From: an uncultured Burkholderiales bacterium
GTDB taxonomy: Bacteria; Pseudomonadota; Gammaproteobacteria; Burkholderiales; Burkholderiaceae_C
NCBI GenBank assembly: GCA_903886485.1
Contig: CAISMH010000010.1
Span: 1 to 64,000, forward strand
Length of the DNA: 64,000 nucleotides
Direction: 5' to 3'
This document shows, piece by piece, positions 16,330-25,938 of this stretch; the stretch's first letter is position 1, and each line of letters opens with the position of its first letter. The notes beneath the pieces were generated by a model. The model was not told where the DNA came from, did not search any database, and saw nothing but the letters and a program-made list of their open reading frames with translations. The position numbers and the translations under genes are program-made.

Positions 16330-17241
16330 GTGCGTGAAGTTCTTGTGCCCTACATCGGTCGATTTGCACCCTCCCCCACGGGCCCGCTGCATGCGGGCTC
16401 GCTCGTTGCTGCGCTTGCCAGTTGGCTTGACGCACGCGCACACGGCGGCCAGTGGCTGGTGCGTATCGAAGACGTGGACACGCCGCGCTGCATCCCGGGC
16501 GCTGACCCACTCATCCTGCAACAGCTCGCCACCTGCGGCCTCGTGCCTGATGCACCGGTGATGCGGCAATCGCAACGCGGCGAGGTCTACCAAGCCGCAC
16601 TCGACACATTGATCGCCAAAGACTGGGCCTACCCCTGCGGCTGCTCGCGCAAAGACATTGAAGACGCCCAAGCCGCCATGGGCCACACCCGCGAACGCCA
16701 CCAAGCTGCGGTGTACCCCGGCACCTGCCGCAATGGGTTGAAGGGCGAAGCTGCACGCGCTTGGCGTTTGAATGTGCAACGCGTCATCGACGATTTAAAA
16801 CTGGCGAAGCCGTTGGTGTGGCATGACCGCTTGCTGGGCAAGCAACAACAAGACGTGGCCAAGGAGGTCGGCGACTTCGTGCTGCGCCGCGCCGACGGTC
16901 TGTGGGCTTATCAACTCGCCGTGGTGGTGGATGACGCTGCCCAAGGCATCACCCACATCGTGCGGGGTGCAGACCTGTGCGACAACACCGCACGCCAAAT
17001 CGTGCTGCAACACGCGTTGGGCTTGCCCACCCCCCACTACCTGCACACACCGCTGGTGTTGGGTGAGAAAGGGGGAAAACTGAGCAAACAAAATGGGGCG
17101 GAGGCTTTGGATCTGAGTGATCCATTGCTCGCACTGCAAACAGCCGCACAGGCCTTGGGCCTGCCCAAGGCGGACGAGGGGGCACACATCACGCAAGCCC
17201 TTGCCACATGGACAGCAGCATGGCCGCCCACACCGCGATAA
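16330..17241 (+). CDS. gluQ: Glutamyl-Q tRNA(Asp) synthetase
   Basis: A 303-residue paralogue of the glutamyl-tRNA synthetase catalytic domain that attaches glutamate to queuosine-34 of tRNA-Asp. [21 protein letters not shown] contains the class I HIGH-like site (HAGS), and KLSKQNGA is the KMSKS counterpart. CGCSRKD with a later YPGTC gives the zinc-binding cysteines of the subfamily. There is no anticodon-binding domain, as expected. Start is GTG at 16330 or GTG at 16345; either keeps the catalytic core. Next to trmB and an RluA-type synthase, all tRNA/rRNA modification genes. Confidence 0.92.
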   Translation: MREVLVPYIGRFAPSPTGPLHAGSLVAALASWLDARAHGGQWLVRIEDVDTPRCIPGADPLILQQLATCGLVPDAPVMRQSQRGEVYQAALDTLIAKDWAYPCGCSRKDIEDAQAAMGHTRERHQAAVYPGTCRNGLKGEAARAWRLNVQRVIDDLKLAKPLVWHDRLLGKQQQDVAKEVGDFVLRRADGLWAYQLAVVVDDAAQGITHIVRGADLCDNTARQIVLQHALGLPTPHYLHTPLVLGEKGGKLSKQNGAEALDLSDPLLALQTAAQALGLPKADEGAHITQALATWTAAWPPTPR

Positions 17242-17268
17242 TCATGGACTACTCAAAGACTTGCTGCC

Positions 17269-17994
17269 ATGACCGCTGATACGCCCACCACTCCCGACAC
17301 CCCAAAAATCGACGCCCCGTTCATGCGCGTCATCAAAACCTATGTGCTGCGTGCGGGTCGCATGGGTTCGGGCCAAGTGCGGGCGTTTGATCAATTTGGG
17401 CCGCAGTTTTTAGTGCCATACGCCCCTGAGCGTTTGGATGTGGCTGCTGCATTTGGCCGCACTGCCCCGCTGATTTTGGAAATTGGCTTTGGCATGGGCG
17501 ACGCCACCGCCAAGATTGCGCACACGCGGCCTGACGATAATTTTTTGTGCTGCGAAGTTCACGCGCCTGGCGTGGGCGCGCTGCTCAAGCGTTGCGGTGA
17601 AGAAAGCATTGGCAACATCCGCATCGTGCAGCACGACGCGGTGGAGGTGATGGACCACATGCTAGGCGAGCGCAGCTTGGACGGCGTGCACATCTTCTTC
17701 CCCGACCCTTGGCACAAAAGCCGTCACCACAAGCGCCGCTTGATTCAAAGCGCGTTCGTCCATCGCCTGGCCCAACACATCAAGCCCGGCGGCTACCTGC
17801 ACTTGGCGACGGACTGGGAGCCCTATGCCGAGCAAATGTTGCATGTGGTGTCTGCCGAGCCTTTGCTCAAAAACACCGCCACCGACCCCAGCGGTTTTGC
17901 CGAAAAACCAGCCTACCGCCCGCTCACCAAATTTGAAAACCGTGGCTTGAAGCTGGGCCACGGGGTGTGGGACTTGGTGTTCACCAAGGTCTGA
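17269..17994 (+). CDS. trmB: tRNA (guanine-N7-)-methyltransferase
   Basis: A 241-residue SAM-dependent enzyme methylating G46 of tRNA variable loops. [16 protein letters not shown] is the SAM-binding motif, and [18 protein letters not shown] is the TrmB signature. [17 protein letters not shown] in the N-terminal extension matches the family. Its stop at 17994 lies two bases from the proposed TTG start of the pseudouridine synthase gene, indicating coupling. Confidence 0.95.
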   Translation: MTADTPTTPDTPKIDAPFMRVIKTYVLRAGRMGSGQVRAFDQFGPQFLVPYAPERLDVAAAFGRTAPLILEIGFGMGDATAKIAHTRPDDNFLCCEVHAPGVGALLKRCGEESIGNIRIVQHDAVEVMDHMLGERSLDGVHIFFPDPWHKSRHHKRRLIQSAFVHRLAQHIKPGGYLHLATDWEPYAEQMLHVVSAEPLLKNTATDPSGFAEKPAYRPLTKFENRGLKLGHGVWDLVFTKV

Positions 17995-17996
17995 GT

Positions 17997-18896
17997 TTGA
18001 CGCGCATTCCCACGCGCCACGGCGTCGGCCCAAGCCGCGTGACGCTACCCGCTGGGCCTTGGGCCACGGTGCTGGATTTTTTGCTAGAACGCATGCCCGA
18101 CATCTCGCGTGACGAGTGGCTGCACCGTTTTTCGCAAGGCTTGGTGCTCAACGAATCGGCCCAGCCCGTCGCAGCCACACAGGCCTACACACCACACACC
18201 CAGCTCTACTACTACCGCCACATCGCCAACGAGCCGGTGCTGCCCCAGCAAGCCCGCATCGTGTTTGAAGATGCGCACTTGATCGTGGCGGACAAACCGC
18301 ACTTCATGCCGGTCACGCCCGCAGGCCGCTATGTGCAGCAAAGCCTGCTGGTGCAACTCAAGCACCTCACAGGCCTTGACGACCTTGTGCCACTGCACCG
18401 CATTGACCGCGAGACCGCAGGCTTGGTAATGTTTGGCAAACGCTTCGCTGACCGCGACGCCTACCACGCACTGTTTCGCGACAAGGCACTGCACAAGGTT
18501 TATGAGGCAGTGGCAGCGTACAACCCTTCACTTGAATTGCCACGCACACACACCAGCCGCCTGCAACCCGACACGCTTTTTTTCAGAACGCAAGAAGTGG
18601 CGGGCGAGCCCAACAGCGAAACACGCATCAGTCTGCTCAAAGTAGAAGACACACGTGCGCTGTACCAGCTAGAGCCCGTCAGCGGCAAACGCCACCAACT
18701 GCGTGTCCACATGATGGCGCTGGGTTTGCCACTGGAAGGCGACCAGTTTTATCCCACGGTGTTGCGCGGGCCAGATGCGGAGGAAGACTTCAGCCATCCC
18801 CTGCAACTGCTGGCCAAAAGCGTGGCTTTCACCGACCCCGTCACGGGTGAGGCGCGTGAATTTCAAAGCGCCTTGCGGTTGAGCATCACGCTTTGA
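17997..18896 (+). CDS. RluA-type RNA pseudouridine synthase
   Basis: A 299-residue pseudouridine synthase. PLHRIDRETAGLVMF is the RluA-family active-site motif with catalytic Asp; YQLEPVSGKRHQLRVHM and GDQFYPT are further family blocks. IVFEDAHLIVADKPHFMPVTP is the usual entry strand. The start is uncertain: TTG at 17997 follows AAGGTCTGAG, while GTG at 17967 would overlap trmB by 28 bases. I prefer TTG because the extra ten residues do not look family-like. Target RNA position is unknown. Confidence 0.85.
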   Translation: MTRIPTRHGVGPSRVTLPAGPWATVLDFLLERMPDISRDEWLHRFSQGLVLNESAQPVAATQAYTPHTQLYYYRHIANEPVLPQQARIVFEDAHLIVADKPHFMPVTPAGRYVQQSLLVQLKHLTGLDDLVPLHRIDRETAGLVMFGKRFADRDAYHALFRDKALHKVYEAVAAYNPSLELPRTHTSRLQPDTLFFRTQEVAGEPNSETRISLLKVEDTRALYQLEPVSGKRHQLRVHMMALGLPLEGDQFYPTVLRGPDAEEDFSHPLQLLAKSVAFTDPVTGEAREFQSALRLSITL

Positions 18897-18905
18897 CAAC
18901 CCACA

Positions 18906-20030
18906 TCAAGCCTTGATTTCGCGTGCCGTGATTTGGTACTTGAAGGTGTCAGGCGCATAAGAATCGGCACGGCCTTCTGCGGTCTCTGCCACGGGGTACA
19001 TCAAAAAGCCCAAGCGCGCTTCTTGGCTGCCGAGCAGCGCCACATCGTGCGCGGTGTTCCAGCCCAACCAGTTGCCTTCCCAGCCGCCAAACAAACGGTT
19101 GTAGACGGGCTGCACCACGGCGTTGTCGGTGCGCTTGATCCACTCAGGCGTTTCTAGGCGCATCACTTTGGCCACGTCAGCGGGGTCCATCGCCACCCAA
19201 CCGTGGGCTTGCAAATACACCTCGGCGCGGCAGTGTTGTGCGCCTTTCAAGCTGGTGGGGTTGCCCGACAACTCTTTGTAGCCAAAGGCCGAGGGCACCA
19301 GTCGCAAGCCATACACATCGCGTGCGGGCACGCCCACCGAGCGGCACAGACCCACAAACAAGGCGTTGATGTCGGCGCATTTGCCGCCCAAATTGCCGGT
19401 CTCCAACATGGTTTTGATGTCGCCCTCGCCGCAACCACGTGTCTTGGGTTCGCGCCATGCATTGGCCACCACCCAGTCGTAAATGGCGCGGGCTTTTTGT
19501 GCATCGGTCTTCGCGCCTTGCGTGGCCTTGAGGGCCGTGGTGCGCACGATGCCGTCGGTGGGCAACAAATGCGTGGCGCGGGTGTAGTAGCGCAAGGTGT
19601 CTGCGTCTTCACGCGTGAAGGGGTGCGCGGTGGGCTGGGCAATGTCCACAAAGCGGTTTTGCGTTTGCACGCGGCTGGTGACTTCGACAAATGGGGTCAC
19701 GCCCGCCACGAACTCGGTGTAGAGCATGCGCGCACCCTCGGTGCCGTCACTCACCATGCGTGAGGTGCCGTTCGATTGAAAGCTGCTCTCGAGCGAACGC
19801 TGCCAATCCGAGTTGATGCTGGGCACAGGCAACCACACACGGGCGGCGCCTTTTGCGTCGGCCAAGTCCACACGGGTGGTGACTTCAAACGTGCGCCAAT
19901 GACCCGCTTGGGGTTCGAAGCGACGCACAGAAGTTGAGGGGCTGGTTTGGGCCAAGGCAAAGCTGGGCACACCGCTGAGGGCGCACGCGGCTGCTGCCCC
20001 CTTGAGAAGGGAACGACGCACGAGAGTCAT
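18906..20030 (-). CDS. Tat-exported transglutaminase-like protein
   Basis: A 374-residue secreted protein with an N-terminal twin-arginine signal (VRRSLLKGAAAACALSG, cleavage probably after FALA). The transglutaminase/protease fold has its Cys in GGKCADINALFVGLCRSVG, His in AQHCRAEVYL and Asp in WVAMDPADV, so a complete Cys-His-Asp triad. The start MTLVRRSLL at 20030 gives a proper signal; the extension to 20087 does not. Bacterial relatives are mostly uncharacterised, acting as proteases or peptide-modifying enzymes. Divergent position relative to neighbours is absent: it follows the TlpA-like gene on the same strand after 114 bases. Confidence 0.85.
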   Translation of the reverse strand: MTLVRRSLLKGAAAACALSGVPSFALAQTSPSTSVRRFEPQAGHWRTFEVTTRVDLADAKGAARVWLPVPSINSDWQRSLESSFQSNGTSRMVSDGTEGARMLYTEFVAGVTPFVEVTSRVQTQNRFVDIAQPTAHPFTREDADTLRYYTRATHLLPTDGIVRTTALKATQGAKTDAQKARAIYDWVVANAWREPKTRGCGEGDIKTMLETGNLGGKCADINALFVGLCRSVGVPARDVYGLRLVPSAFGYKELSGNPTSLKGAQHCRAEVYLQAHGWVAMDPADVAKVMRLETPEWIKRTDNAVVQPVYNRLFGGWEGNWLGWNTAHDVALLGSQEARLGFLMYPVAETAEGRADSYAPDTFKYQITAREIKA

Positions 20031-20144
20031 GAAAGAGAGCTCCGAATAAATGAGGAGACCTGTCGGCACATGCGAGGCGCACACCATGTTGCGCCAATGC
20101 CCCGAAGGCAGGTCACATCGCGCAAAGTACGCGAGGCGCGTGAA

Positions 20145-20789
20145 TTATCGCTTGGGGGTGACGGGCTTGAGCACCGTGTGGGTCAACGAAGTGTATTGAC
20201 GTACATCGGCCAACCACGCATTGGCCTGCGCGCCGCTCCAATCCACATCGCCCACGATGCGCCAGCGCGCTTGGCCATCGGGCGCGATGAGGATGGTGGT
20301 GGGGTACACCGTCACGCCCCAGCGTTTGGCCAACTCGCCTTTGGCATCCGAAATCACGGGGAAGGTCATGCCCGTGCTTTGCATGTAACGCGCAGCGCGT
20401 GCGGCGGGCTCGCGCACGTTGATGGTCAACACCACGGTTTGGTTGTCGCTGATGTCATGCAGGGTTTGCAGCGTGGGCAATTCGTCTTTGCACGGCGCGC
20501 ACCACGTGGCCCAAAAGTTGAGCACCACCACTTTGCCTGACAGCTCTGCGGGGTTCCATGCTTTGCCTTGTAAATCGATGGCGTCCATCTTGGGCGTGTC
20601 CACTTTGGTGGGCCATGCCGTTTTATCGAATTGCGCCCACGCTCGGGTCACGCACACGCTGGACACCAGCAAGCTCACAACAAACACAACAAAAAGGCCC
20701 AACACCTGTTGGGCCTTTGTTTGCAAGATGTTTGGGCTTGCTTGCGTGCGTGTGTGCAACCGTGCGTTCATGCGTGCGAACCAGCGCAT
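20145..20789 (-). CDS. TlpA-like periplasmic thioredoxin
   Basis: A 214-residue thioredoxin-fold protein with active site WCAPC in VVVLNFWATWCAPCKDELP and the cis-Pro region VYPTTILIAPDG. A hydrophobic stretch (LGLFVVFVVSLLVSSVCV) acts as signal or anchor, so it functions in the periplasm, probably as a thiol reductant for cytochrome or oxidase maturation. The ATG at 20789 shares a base with the alaS stop (TGATG). A perfect terminator hairpin lies inside the proposed 5' coding region, so a shorter form starting at TTG or GTG after the hairpin is possible. Confidence 0.8.
   Translation of the reverse strand: MRWFARMNARLHTRTQASPNILQTKAQQVLGLFVVFVVSLLVSSVCVTRAWAQFDKTAWPTKVDTPKMDAIDLQGKAWNPAELSGKVVVLNFWATWCAPCKDELPTLQTLHDISDNQTVVLTINVREPAARAARYMQSTGMTFPVISDAKGELAKRWGVTVYPTTILIAPDGQARWRIVGDVDWSGAQANAWLADVRQYTSLTHTVLKPVTPKR
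20693..20718 (-). terminator. Terminator hairpin inside the 5' end of the tlpA-like gene
   Basis: AAAGGCCCAACA (20693-20704) and TGTTGGGCCTTT (20707-20718) are perfect 12-base inverted repeats; on the minus strand the stem is followed by TTGTTGTG after five Ts. It lies about 70 bases past the alaS stop, where an alaS terminator is expected, yet within the reading frame of the next gene. Confidence 0.7.
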
Positions 20790-23419
20790 CACACGCGCTC
20801 GGTCACCCAAGCTTGCACGCTGGCCAAAGCTTTGGGCAAAGCGGCAGCATCGGTGCCACCGGCCATTGCCATGTCTGGTTTGCCGCCGCCTTTGCCGCCC
20901 ACTTGCTGGGCCACAAAGTTGGCCATCTCACCTGCTTTGACTTTGCCCACGTTGTCCGCGGTCACGCCTGCGGCGATGTTGACCTTCTCACCATCCACAG
21001 CGGCCAGCACGATGATGGCTGACTTCATCTTGTCTTTGAGCTTGTCCATGGTGTCGCGCAAGGTTTTGGCGTCGGCCCCTTCGAGCTTGGCCACCAAGAG
21101 CTTGGTACCTTTCACGTCCACCGCTTGCGTCAACAACTCATCGCTTTGCGCAGAAGCCACTTTGCCTTTGAGAGCCGACACTTCTTTCTCTAAGGTTTTG
21201 ACTTGGTCCAACACTTGGGCCAAACGTGCATTCAGCTCGGTCGGTGGCGCTTTGAGCGCGCCAGCGGCTTGGGCCACAGAGTCTTCTAGCGATTGCAAAT
21301 AAGCCAAAGCATTGGCGCCTGTCACCGCTTCAATGCGGCGCACGCCCGCGGCCACACCGCCTTCGGCCACCACTTTGAACAAACCAATGTCGCCCGTGGC
21401 TTTGACGTGGGTGCCACCGCACAACTCACGGCTAGAGCCAATGTCGAGCACGCGCACGGTCTCGCCGTATTTCTCGCCAAACAACATCATGGCGTCGGTT
21501 TTTTGTGCGGACTCGATGTCCATCACCCGCGCTTGCGCCGCAGCGTTAGCCAAAATTTCGGCGTTCACTTTGGCTTCAATCTCGCGAATCTGCGCATCGG
21601 TCACGGGCGCGTTGTGCGCAAAGTCAAAACGGGTGCGCTCGGCATTCACCAAGCTGCCTTTTTGTTGCACATGGTCGCCCAGCACTTCGCGCAAAGCTTT
21701 GTGCATCAAATGGGTGGCCGAGTGGTTGCGCACGGTGGCCGCGCGCACTTGCACGTCCACTTGGGCGTCCACATGGTCGCCCACGGCCAAGGTGCCTTGG
21801 GTCAAGGTGCCGTGGTGGCCGAACACATCGGCTTTGATTTTCAAGGTGTCTTCCACCGCAAAGCTGGCCGAGCCACTCACCAACACACCTGCGTCGCCCA
21901 CTTGGCCGCCGCTCTCGGCGTAGAACGGTGTGGTGTCCAACACCACCACGCCGCTTTGACCGTGTTTGAGTTCGGCGACTGAGTTGCCATCCACATACAC
22001 CGCCACCACTTTGGAGGTGGCTTTGAGCTCGTCGTAGCCCACAAAGGTGTTGCCTGCGCCGGTGTAGTCCAACGCCTTGTCCATCTTGAACTTGCCTGCG
22101 GCGCGGGCTTGGGATTTTTGTTTTTCCATGGCGGCGGCAAAGCCTGCTTCGTCCACGCTCAAGCCACGCTCGCGGCACACGTCGGCCGACAAGTCGAGTG
22201 GGAAGCCATAGGTGTCATGCAACTTGAAGGCCACTTCGCCTGGCAAGACTTTCGCGCCACCTTGCAAGGCGGCATCCAAAATTTGCATGCCGACTTCGAG
22301 GGTTTCGAAGAAGCGTTCTTCTTCGGCCTTCAACACCGACGCAATGCGCTCGGCTTGTGATGCCATATTCGGGTAGGCATCGCCCATGAGTTTGACCAAG
22401 TCGGGCACGAGTTTGTGGAAGAACGGTTTTTTCTGGCCCAGCAAATAGCCGTGACGAATGGCGCGGCGGATGATGCGGCGTTGCACATAGCCACGGCCTT
22501 CGTTGCTGGGCACCACGCCATCGCTCACTAAGAACGAGGTGGCGCGGATGTGGTCGGCAATCACGCGCAAGCTCTTGTGGCCCAAGTCTTTGCAGCCGGT
22601 TTCGCGGGCGGCGGCTTTGATGAGCGCGTCAAAGATGTCGATTTCGTAGTTGCTGTGCACGTGCTGCAAGATGGCAGCCAAACGCTCCAAGCCCATGCCC
22701 GTGTCCACGCACGGTGCGGGCAAGCGGGTGACCGCACCTGTTTCGTCCATGTTGAACTGCATGAACACGTTGTTCCAAATTTCGATGAAGCGGTCACCGT
22801 CTTCGTCAGGGCTGCCGGGTGGGCCGCCGGGGATGTGGTCGCCGTGGTCGTAGAAGATTTCAGAGCAAGGGCCGCAAGGACCGGTGTCGGCCATCATCCA
22901 GAAGTTGTCGCTTTTGTAGCGGCCCCCTTTGTTGTCGCCAATGCGAATCACGCGCTCGGGCGGCAGACCAATTTCTTTCGTCCAAATGTCGTAGGCCTCG
23001 TCATCCTCTTGATAGACAGTGGCGAGCAAACGGTCAGCGGGTAACTTGTAGACCTCGGTCAACAACTCCCAAGCCCACTTGAGGGACTCGCGTTTGAAGT
23101 AGTCACCGAAAGACCAGTTGCCCAGCATTTCAAAGAAGGTGTGGTGGCGCGCGGTGTAGCCCACGTTTTCCAAGTCGTTGTGTTTGCCACCGGCGCGCAA
23201 GCAGGCTTGCACCGAGGCCGCGCGCACATACGAGCGCTTGTCTTCGCCCAAAAACACGTCTTTGAACTGGACCATGCCCGAGTTGGTGAACATCAAGGTG
23301 GGGTCATTGCCCGGCACCAAGGGGCTGGAGGCCACCACGGTGTGGCCTTTGGACTCAAAGAAGTCCAGAAAAGTTTTGCGAATATCAGCGACGGTGAATT
23401 GGGGTGTAGTCATCCTCAA
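20789..23419 (-). CDS. alaS: Alanyl-tRNA synthetase
   Basis: An 876-residue class II synthetase. The catalytic domain has [14 protein letters not shown] and [13 protein letters not shown] with [18 protein letters not shown]. The editing domain carries the zinc ligands HSATHLMH and CGGTHV. The C-terminal DHHA1-type domain follows a coiled-coil segment ([19 protein letters not shown]). Length and order match bacterial AlaRS. Divergent from gabD across about 80 bases; the TlpA-like gene follows with a one-base overlap. Confidence 0.97.
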   Translation of the reverse strand: MRMTTPQFTVADIRKTFLDFFESKGHTVVASSPLVPGNDPTLMFTNSGMVQFKDVFLGEDKRSYVRAASVQACLRAGGKHNDLENVGYTARHHTFFEMLGNWSFGDYFKRESLKWAWELLTEVYKLPADRLLATVYQEDDEAYDIWTKEIGLPPERVIRIGDNKGGRYKSDNFWMMADTGPCGPCSEIFYDHGDHIPGGPPGSPDEDGDRFIEIWNNVFMQFNMDETGAVTRLPAPCVDTGMGLERLAAILQHVHSNYEIDIFDALIKAAARETGCKDLGHKSLRVIADHIRATSFLVSDGVVPSNEGRGYVQRRIIRRAIRHGYLLGQKKPFFHKLVPDLVKLMGDAYPNMASQAERIASVLKAEEERFFETLEVGMQILDAALQGGAKVLPGEVAFKLHDTYGFPLDLSADVCRERGLSVDEAGFAAAMEKQKSQARAAGKFKMDKALDYTGAGNTFVGYDELKATSKVVAVYVDGNSVAELKHGQSGVVVLDTTPFYAESGGQVGDAGVLVSGSASFAVEDTLKIKADVFGHHGTLTQGTLAVGDHVDAQVDVQVRAATVRNHSATHLMHKALREVLGDHVQQKGSLVNAERTRFDFAHNAPVTDAQIREIEAKVNAEILANAAAQARVMDIESAQKTDAMMLFGEKYGETVRVLDIGSSRELCGGTHVKATGDIGLFKVVAEGGVAAGVRRIEAVTGANALAYLQSLEDSVAQAAGALKAPPTELNARLAQVLDQVKTLEKEVSALKGKVASAQSDELLTQAVDVKGTKLLVAKLEGADAKTLRDTMDKLKDKMKSAIIVLAAVDGEKVNIAAGVTADNVGKVKAGEMANFVAQQVGGKGGGKPDMAMAGGTDAAALPKALASVQAWVTERV

Positions 23420-23502
23420 ATTATAGGTTTGGGTGTCACCCCAGAGTCATTGCAGGCTCAGGGCCTGCGGGTATGCTCGCCGCATCGAATTTGGAGACCC
23501 TC

Positions 23503-24981
23503 ATGGACATGAAGACCGCGCCCCTTTCTTTGCTCAACGACCCCAGCTTGCTCAAGACCGATGCCTTGATCAACGGCCATTGGGTCAAAGGCAGTCACCG
23601 TTTTGATGTGCATGACCCCGCCACCGGCCAAAAACTCGCCGATGTGGCGAACCTGGGGCCTGCAGATGCGCAAGCCGCCATTGACGCAGCCAACGCCGCT
23701 TGGCCCGCGTGGCGCAGCAAAACAGGCAAAGAGCGCAGCATCCTCTTGCGCAAGTGGTTTGACCTGCTCATGGCCAACCAAGAAGACCTCGGCCGCATCA
23801 TGACGGCCGAGCAAGGCAAACCCTTTGCCGAAGCCAAAGGCGAGGTGGCTTATGGCGCGAGCTTTGTGGAGTGGTTTGCCGAAGAAGCCAAACGCGCCAA
23901 TGGCGAAACCTTGCCCCAGTTTGACAACAACCGCCGTTTGATGGTGTTGAAGCAACCCATTGGCGTGTGTGCCGCCATCACACCTTGGAACTTCCCCTTG
24001 GCCATGATCACCCGCAAGGTGGCACCGGCTTTGGCGGCGGGCTGCCCTGTGGTCATCAAACCCGCCGAGCTCACCCCCCTCACCGCTTTGGCGGCGGCAG
24101 AGCTGGCCATTCGTGCCGGTATTCCTGCGGGCGTGGTCAACATCCTCACCGCCGACAGCGACAACAGCATTGCCATTGGCAAGGTGTTTTGCAGCAGCGA
24201 CATCGTGCGCCACATCAGCTTCACAGGCTCCACCGAAGTGGGCCGCATCTTGATGGCGCAGTCGGCGCCCAGCATCAAGAAGCTGGCCTTAGAGCTGGGT
24301 GGCAACGCCCCCTTCATCGTGTTTGACGATGCCGACATTGACAGCGCCGTCGAAGGGGCGATGGCCAGCAAATACCGCAACGCCGGTCAAACCTGTGTGT
24401 GCGCCAACCGCCTCTATGTGCAAGACGCGGTGTACGACGAGTTTGTGCAAAAGTTCACCGCCAAAGTTAAAACACTCAAGGTGGGCAACGGCTTTGACGA
24501 CGGCGTGGTGCAGGGCCCGCTGATTGAAGACGCTGCCATTGAAAAAGTGGCGCGCCATGTGCAAGACGCCATTGCCAAAGGCGGCAAGGTCATGGTGGGC
24601 GGCCACAAACTCGACGGCCAGTTCTTTGAACCCACCGTCATCGCTGACGCCCGCGCCGACATGCTGTGCGCGCGCGAAGAAACCTTTGGCCCCTTCGCCC
24701 CCGTGTTTCGCTTTCACCAAGAGCAAGAAGCGGTGGATGCCGCCAACAACACCGAGTTTGGCTTGGCCAGCTACTTCTACAGCCGCGACATCGGTCGCAT
24801 CTACCGCGTGAGCGAAGCGCTGGAATACGGCATGGTGGGCATCAACGTGGGCATCATCGCCACCGAGCACGTGCCTTTTGGCGGTGTCAAGCAATCAGGC
24901 TTGGGTCGTGAAGGCTCCAGCCATGGCATGGATGAGTACTTGGAGATGAAATACCTGTGCTTGGGAGATATTCTCAAATAA
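23503..24981 (+). CDS. gabD: NAD(P)-dependent succinate-semialdehyde dehydrogenase
   Basis: A 492-residue aldehyde dehydrogenase. ITPWNFPLAMITRKVAPAL and FTGSTEVGR form the cofactor site, LELGGNAPFIVF has the general-base Glu, and NAGQTCVCANR the catalytic Cys. EHVPFGGVKQSGLGREGS at the C-terminus with the family-typical substrate Arg region fits GabD, which oxidises succinate semialdehyde to succinate. The ATG at 23503 follows GGAGACCC; the frame continues to 23473 without a family-like N-terminus. Confidence 0.9.
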   Translation: MDMKTAPLSLLNDPSLLKTDALINGHWVKGSHRFDVHDPATGQKLADVANLGPADAQAAIDAANAAWPAWRSKTGKERSILLRKWFDLLMANQEDLGRIMTAEQGKPFAEAKGEVAYGASFVEWFAEEAKRANGETLPQFDNNRRLMVLKQPIGVCAAITPWNFPLAMITRKVAPALAAGCPVVIKPAELTPLTALAAAELAIRAGIPAGVVNILTADSDNSIAIGKVFCSSDIVRHISFTGSTEVGRILMAQSAPSIKKLALELGGNAPFIVFDDADIDSAVEGAMASKYRNAGQTCVCANRLYVQDAVYDEFVQKFTAKVKTLKVGNGFDDGVVQGPLIEDAAIEKVARHVQDAIAKGGKVMVGGHKLDGQFFEPTVIADARADMLCAREETFGPFAPVFRFHQEQEAVDAANNTEFGLASYFYSRDIGRIYRVSEALEYGMVGINVGIIATEHVPFGGVKQSGLGREGSSHGMDEYLEMKYLCLGDILK

Positions 24982-25039
24982 CGTGAAAGCCTTTAAATAC
25001 GTGGCCTTACGTGATTTTACTAACTTTTTATCAAAATCT

Positions 25040-25058
25040 ATGAATACAATATATTCAT
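25040..25058. promoter_or_regulatory. Inverted repeat upstream of the small winged-helix regulator
   Basis: ATGAATA (25040-25046) and TATTCAT (25052-25058) are perfect seven-base arms with a five-base spacer, 32 bases before the regulator start in an AT-rich promoter-like stretch. Position and symmetry fit an autoregulatory MarR-type operator. Confidence 0.45.
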
Positions 25059-25090
25059 GACTTGCCTATGTAAAAAAGGGACATCCAGCC

Positions 25091-25438
25091 ATGGACTCTA
25101 AACAAATTTATTTGCGTTTTCTGAACCTCATCCATGCATTGGATGGCGGCGAAGGCGCGCCAGCCATGGACTTGGATGCGAAAAAACTCTTGGAAGTCAT
25201 TGCTGTGCGTCATGGTCAACAAAAGCCTCTGACTGTCACAGACGCCATGGCCTTGCACAGCATTGCCTCCCCCGCCACCATCCACCGCAAGCTCGACCAA
25301 TTGCGTGAGTTGGGCATGATTGACACCGTTTTCGAGGGCAAAAACCGCCGCACCAAGTATTTGGTGCCGACCCAGACAGCTCAAGATTATTTTGATCAAG
25401 TCGGTCAAGTCATGCAGCAGGCCTTGGCTCAAGCCTGA
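25091..25438 (+). CDS. Small winged-helix (MarR-like) transcriptional regulator
   Basis: A 115-residue protein whose middle reads SPATIHRKLDQLRELGMI followed by a basic wing FEGKNRRTKYLVPT, the recognition helix and wing of a winged-helix DNA-binding domain. The N-terminal helix LRFLNLIHAL could dimerise. It matches the general MarR/DUF-type pattern, not a named family. It stands alone between gabD and a convergent small secreted protein gene. An inverted repeat before it suggests autoregulation; its targets are unknown. Confidence 0.65.
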   Translation: MDSKQIYLRFLNLIHALDGGEGAPAMDLDAKKLLEVIAVRHGQQKPLTVTDAMALHSIASPATIHRKLDQLRELGMIDTVFEGKNRRTKYLVPTQTAQDYFDQVGQVMQQALAQA

Positions 25439-25460
25439 ACCTCTGTCACGCTCACCGCAC

Positions 25461-25487
25461 AACAGCATCCCTAGCGGATGCTGTTTT
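25461..25487. terminator. Shared terminator between convergent small genes
   Basis: AACAGCATCC (25461-25470) and GGATGCTGTT (25476-25485) form a ten-pair stem with loop CTAGC, then TTT. It ends the winged-helix gene transcript. The loop contains the stop codon of the convergent cysteine-rich gene, so the hairpin overlaps that gene's last codons. Confidence 0.75.
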
Positions 25488-25734
25488 CACATCTCTTTTT
25501 GATTTTGTCGGTGGCGATGCGGCGGCAGTATTTGATGTCGTTTTCCAGCTTACCCATGCACAGGTTCAGGGTGTCGTTGCTGCCAATTTTTTGGCAATAG
25601 GATTTCTCGTTGGTGGTGGTGGCGCGGCAGTAGTTGGCCTTGTCGTTGTCTTTGATGTCATCACAGGTCTGTGCCATCACACATAACGGAAACATCACAG
25701 CCACAAAGAGAGAAATTTTTGTCATTGTTTTCAT
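25471..25734 (-). CDS. Small secreted protein with regularly spaced cysteines
   Basis: An 87-residue protein with a signal peptide (MKTMTKISLFVAVMFPLCVMA, cleavage about after MA). The mature part has six cysteines with strict spacing: 11, 10, 11, 10 and 11 residues between successive Cys. Each unit ends in a Tyr/Leu/Arg-Cys step (NYC, SYC, NLC, KYC, KRC), like tandem short helical repeats tied by disulfides. The start at 25734 is chosen because it opens the signal peptide; the frame to 25797 has an unrelated N-terminus. No family recognised. Location periplasmic or extracellular. Confidence 0.7.
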   Translation of the reverse strand: MKTMTKISLFVAVMFPLCVMAQTCDDIKDNDKANYCRATTTNEKSYCQKIGSNDTLNLCMGKLENDIKYCRRIATDKIKKRCENSIR

Positions 25735-25804
25735 GCGGTAAGCCTCAGATTCGCGAGCGACACAGCGTGAGTCTAGATCACAACGATACAATGCCACCAG
25801 TCCT

Positions 25805-25878
25805 GCGGGTGTCGTTCAATGGTAGGACTCTTGCTTCCCAAGCAAATAACGTGGGTTCGATTCCCATCACCCGCTCCA
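25805..25878 (+). tRNA. tRNA-Gly (CCC)
   Basis: A complete cloverleaf from GCGGGTGTCGTTCAATGG to CACCCGC-TCCA, with CCA encoded. The anticodon arm CTTGCTTCCCAAGCAA reads CCC, for glycine codon GGG. Followed seven bases later by a strong bidirectional terminator. Confidence 0.95.
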
Positions 25879-25884
25879 ATTAAA

Positions 25885-25920
25885 AAAAGCCGCTCAGTTT
25901 GATGAACTGAGCGGCTTTTT
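25885..25920. terminator. Bidirectional terminator between tRNA-Gly and scoB
   Basis: AAAAAGCCGCTCAGTT and AACTGAGCGGCTTTTT form a 16-pair stem with a four-base loop, flanked by an A-run and a T-run. It ends tRNA-Gly on the plus strand and the scoAB transcript on the minus strand. Confidence 0.9.
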
Positions 25921-25938
25921 CCTTCGCGAAGCGTTGAA

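Noticed and set aside
25805..25878. tRNA-Gly as an integration site
   Set aside because: No integrase or repeat lies next to it and the flanks are ordinary genes and a terminator.
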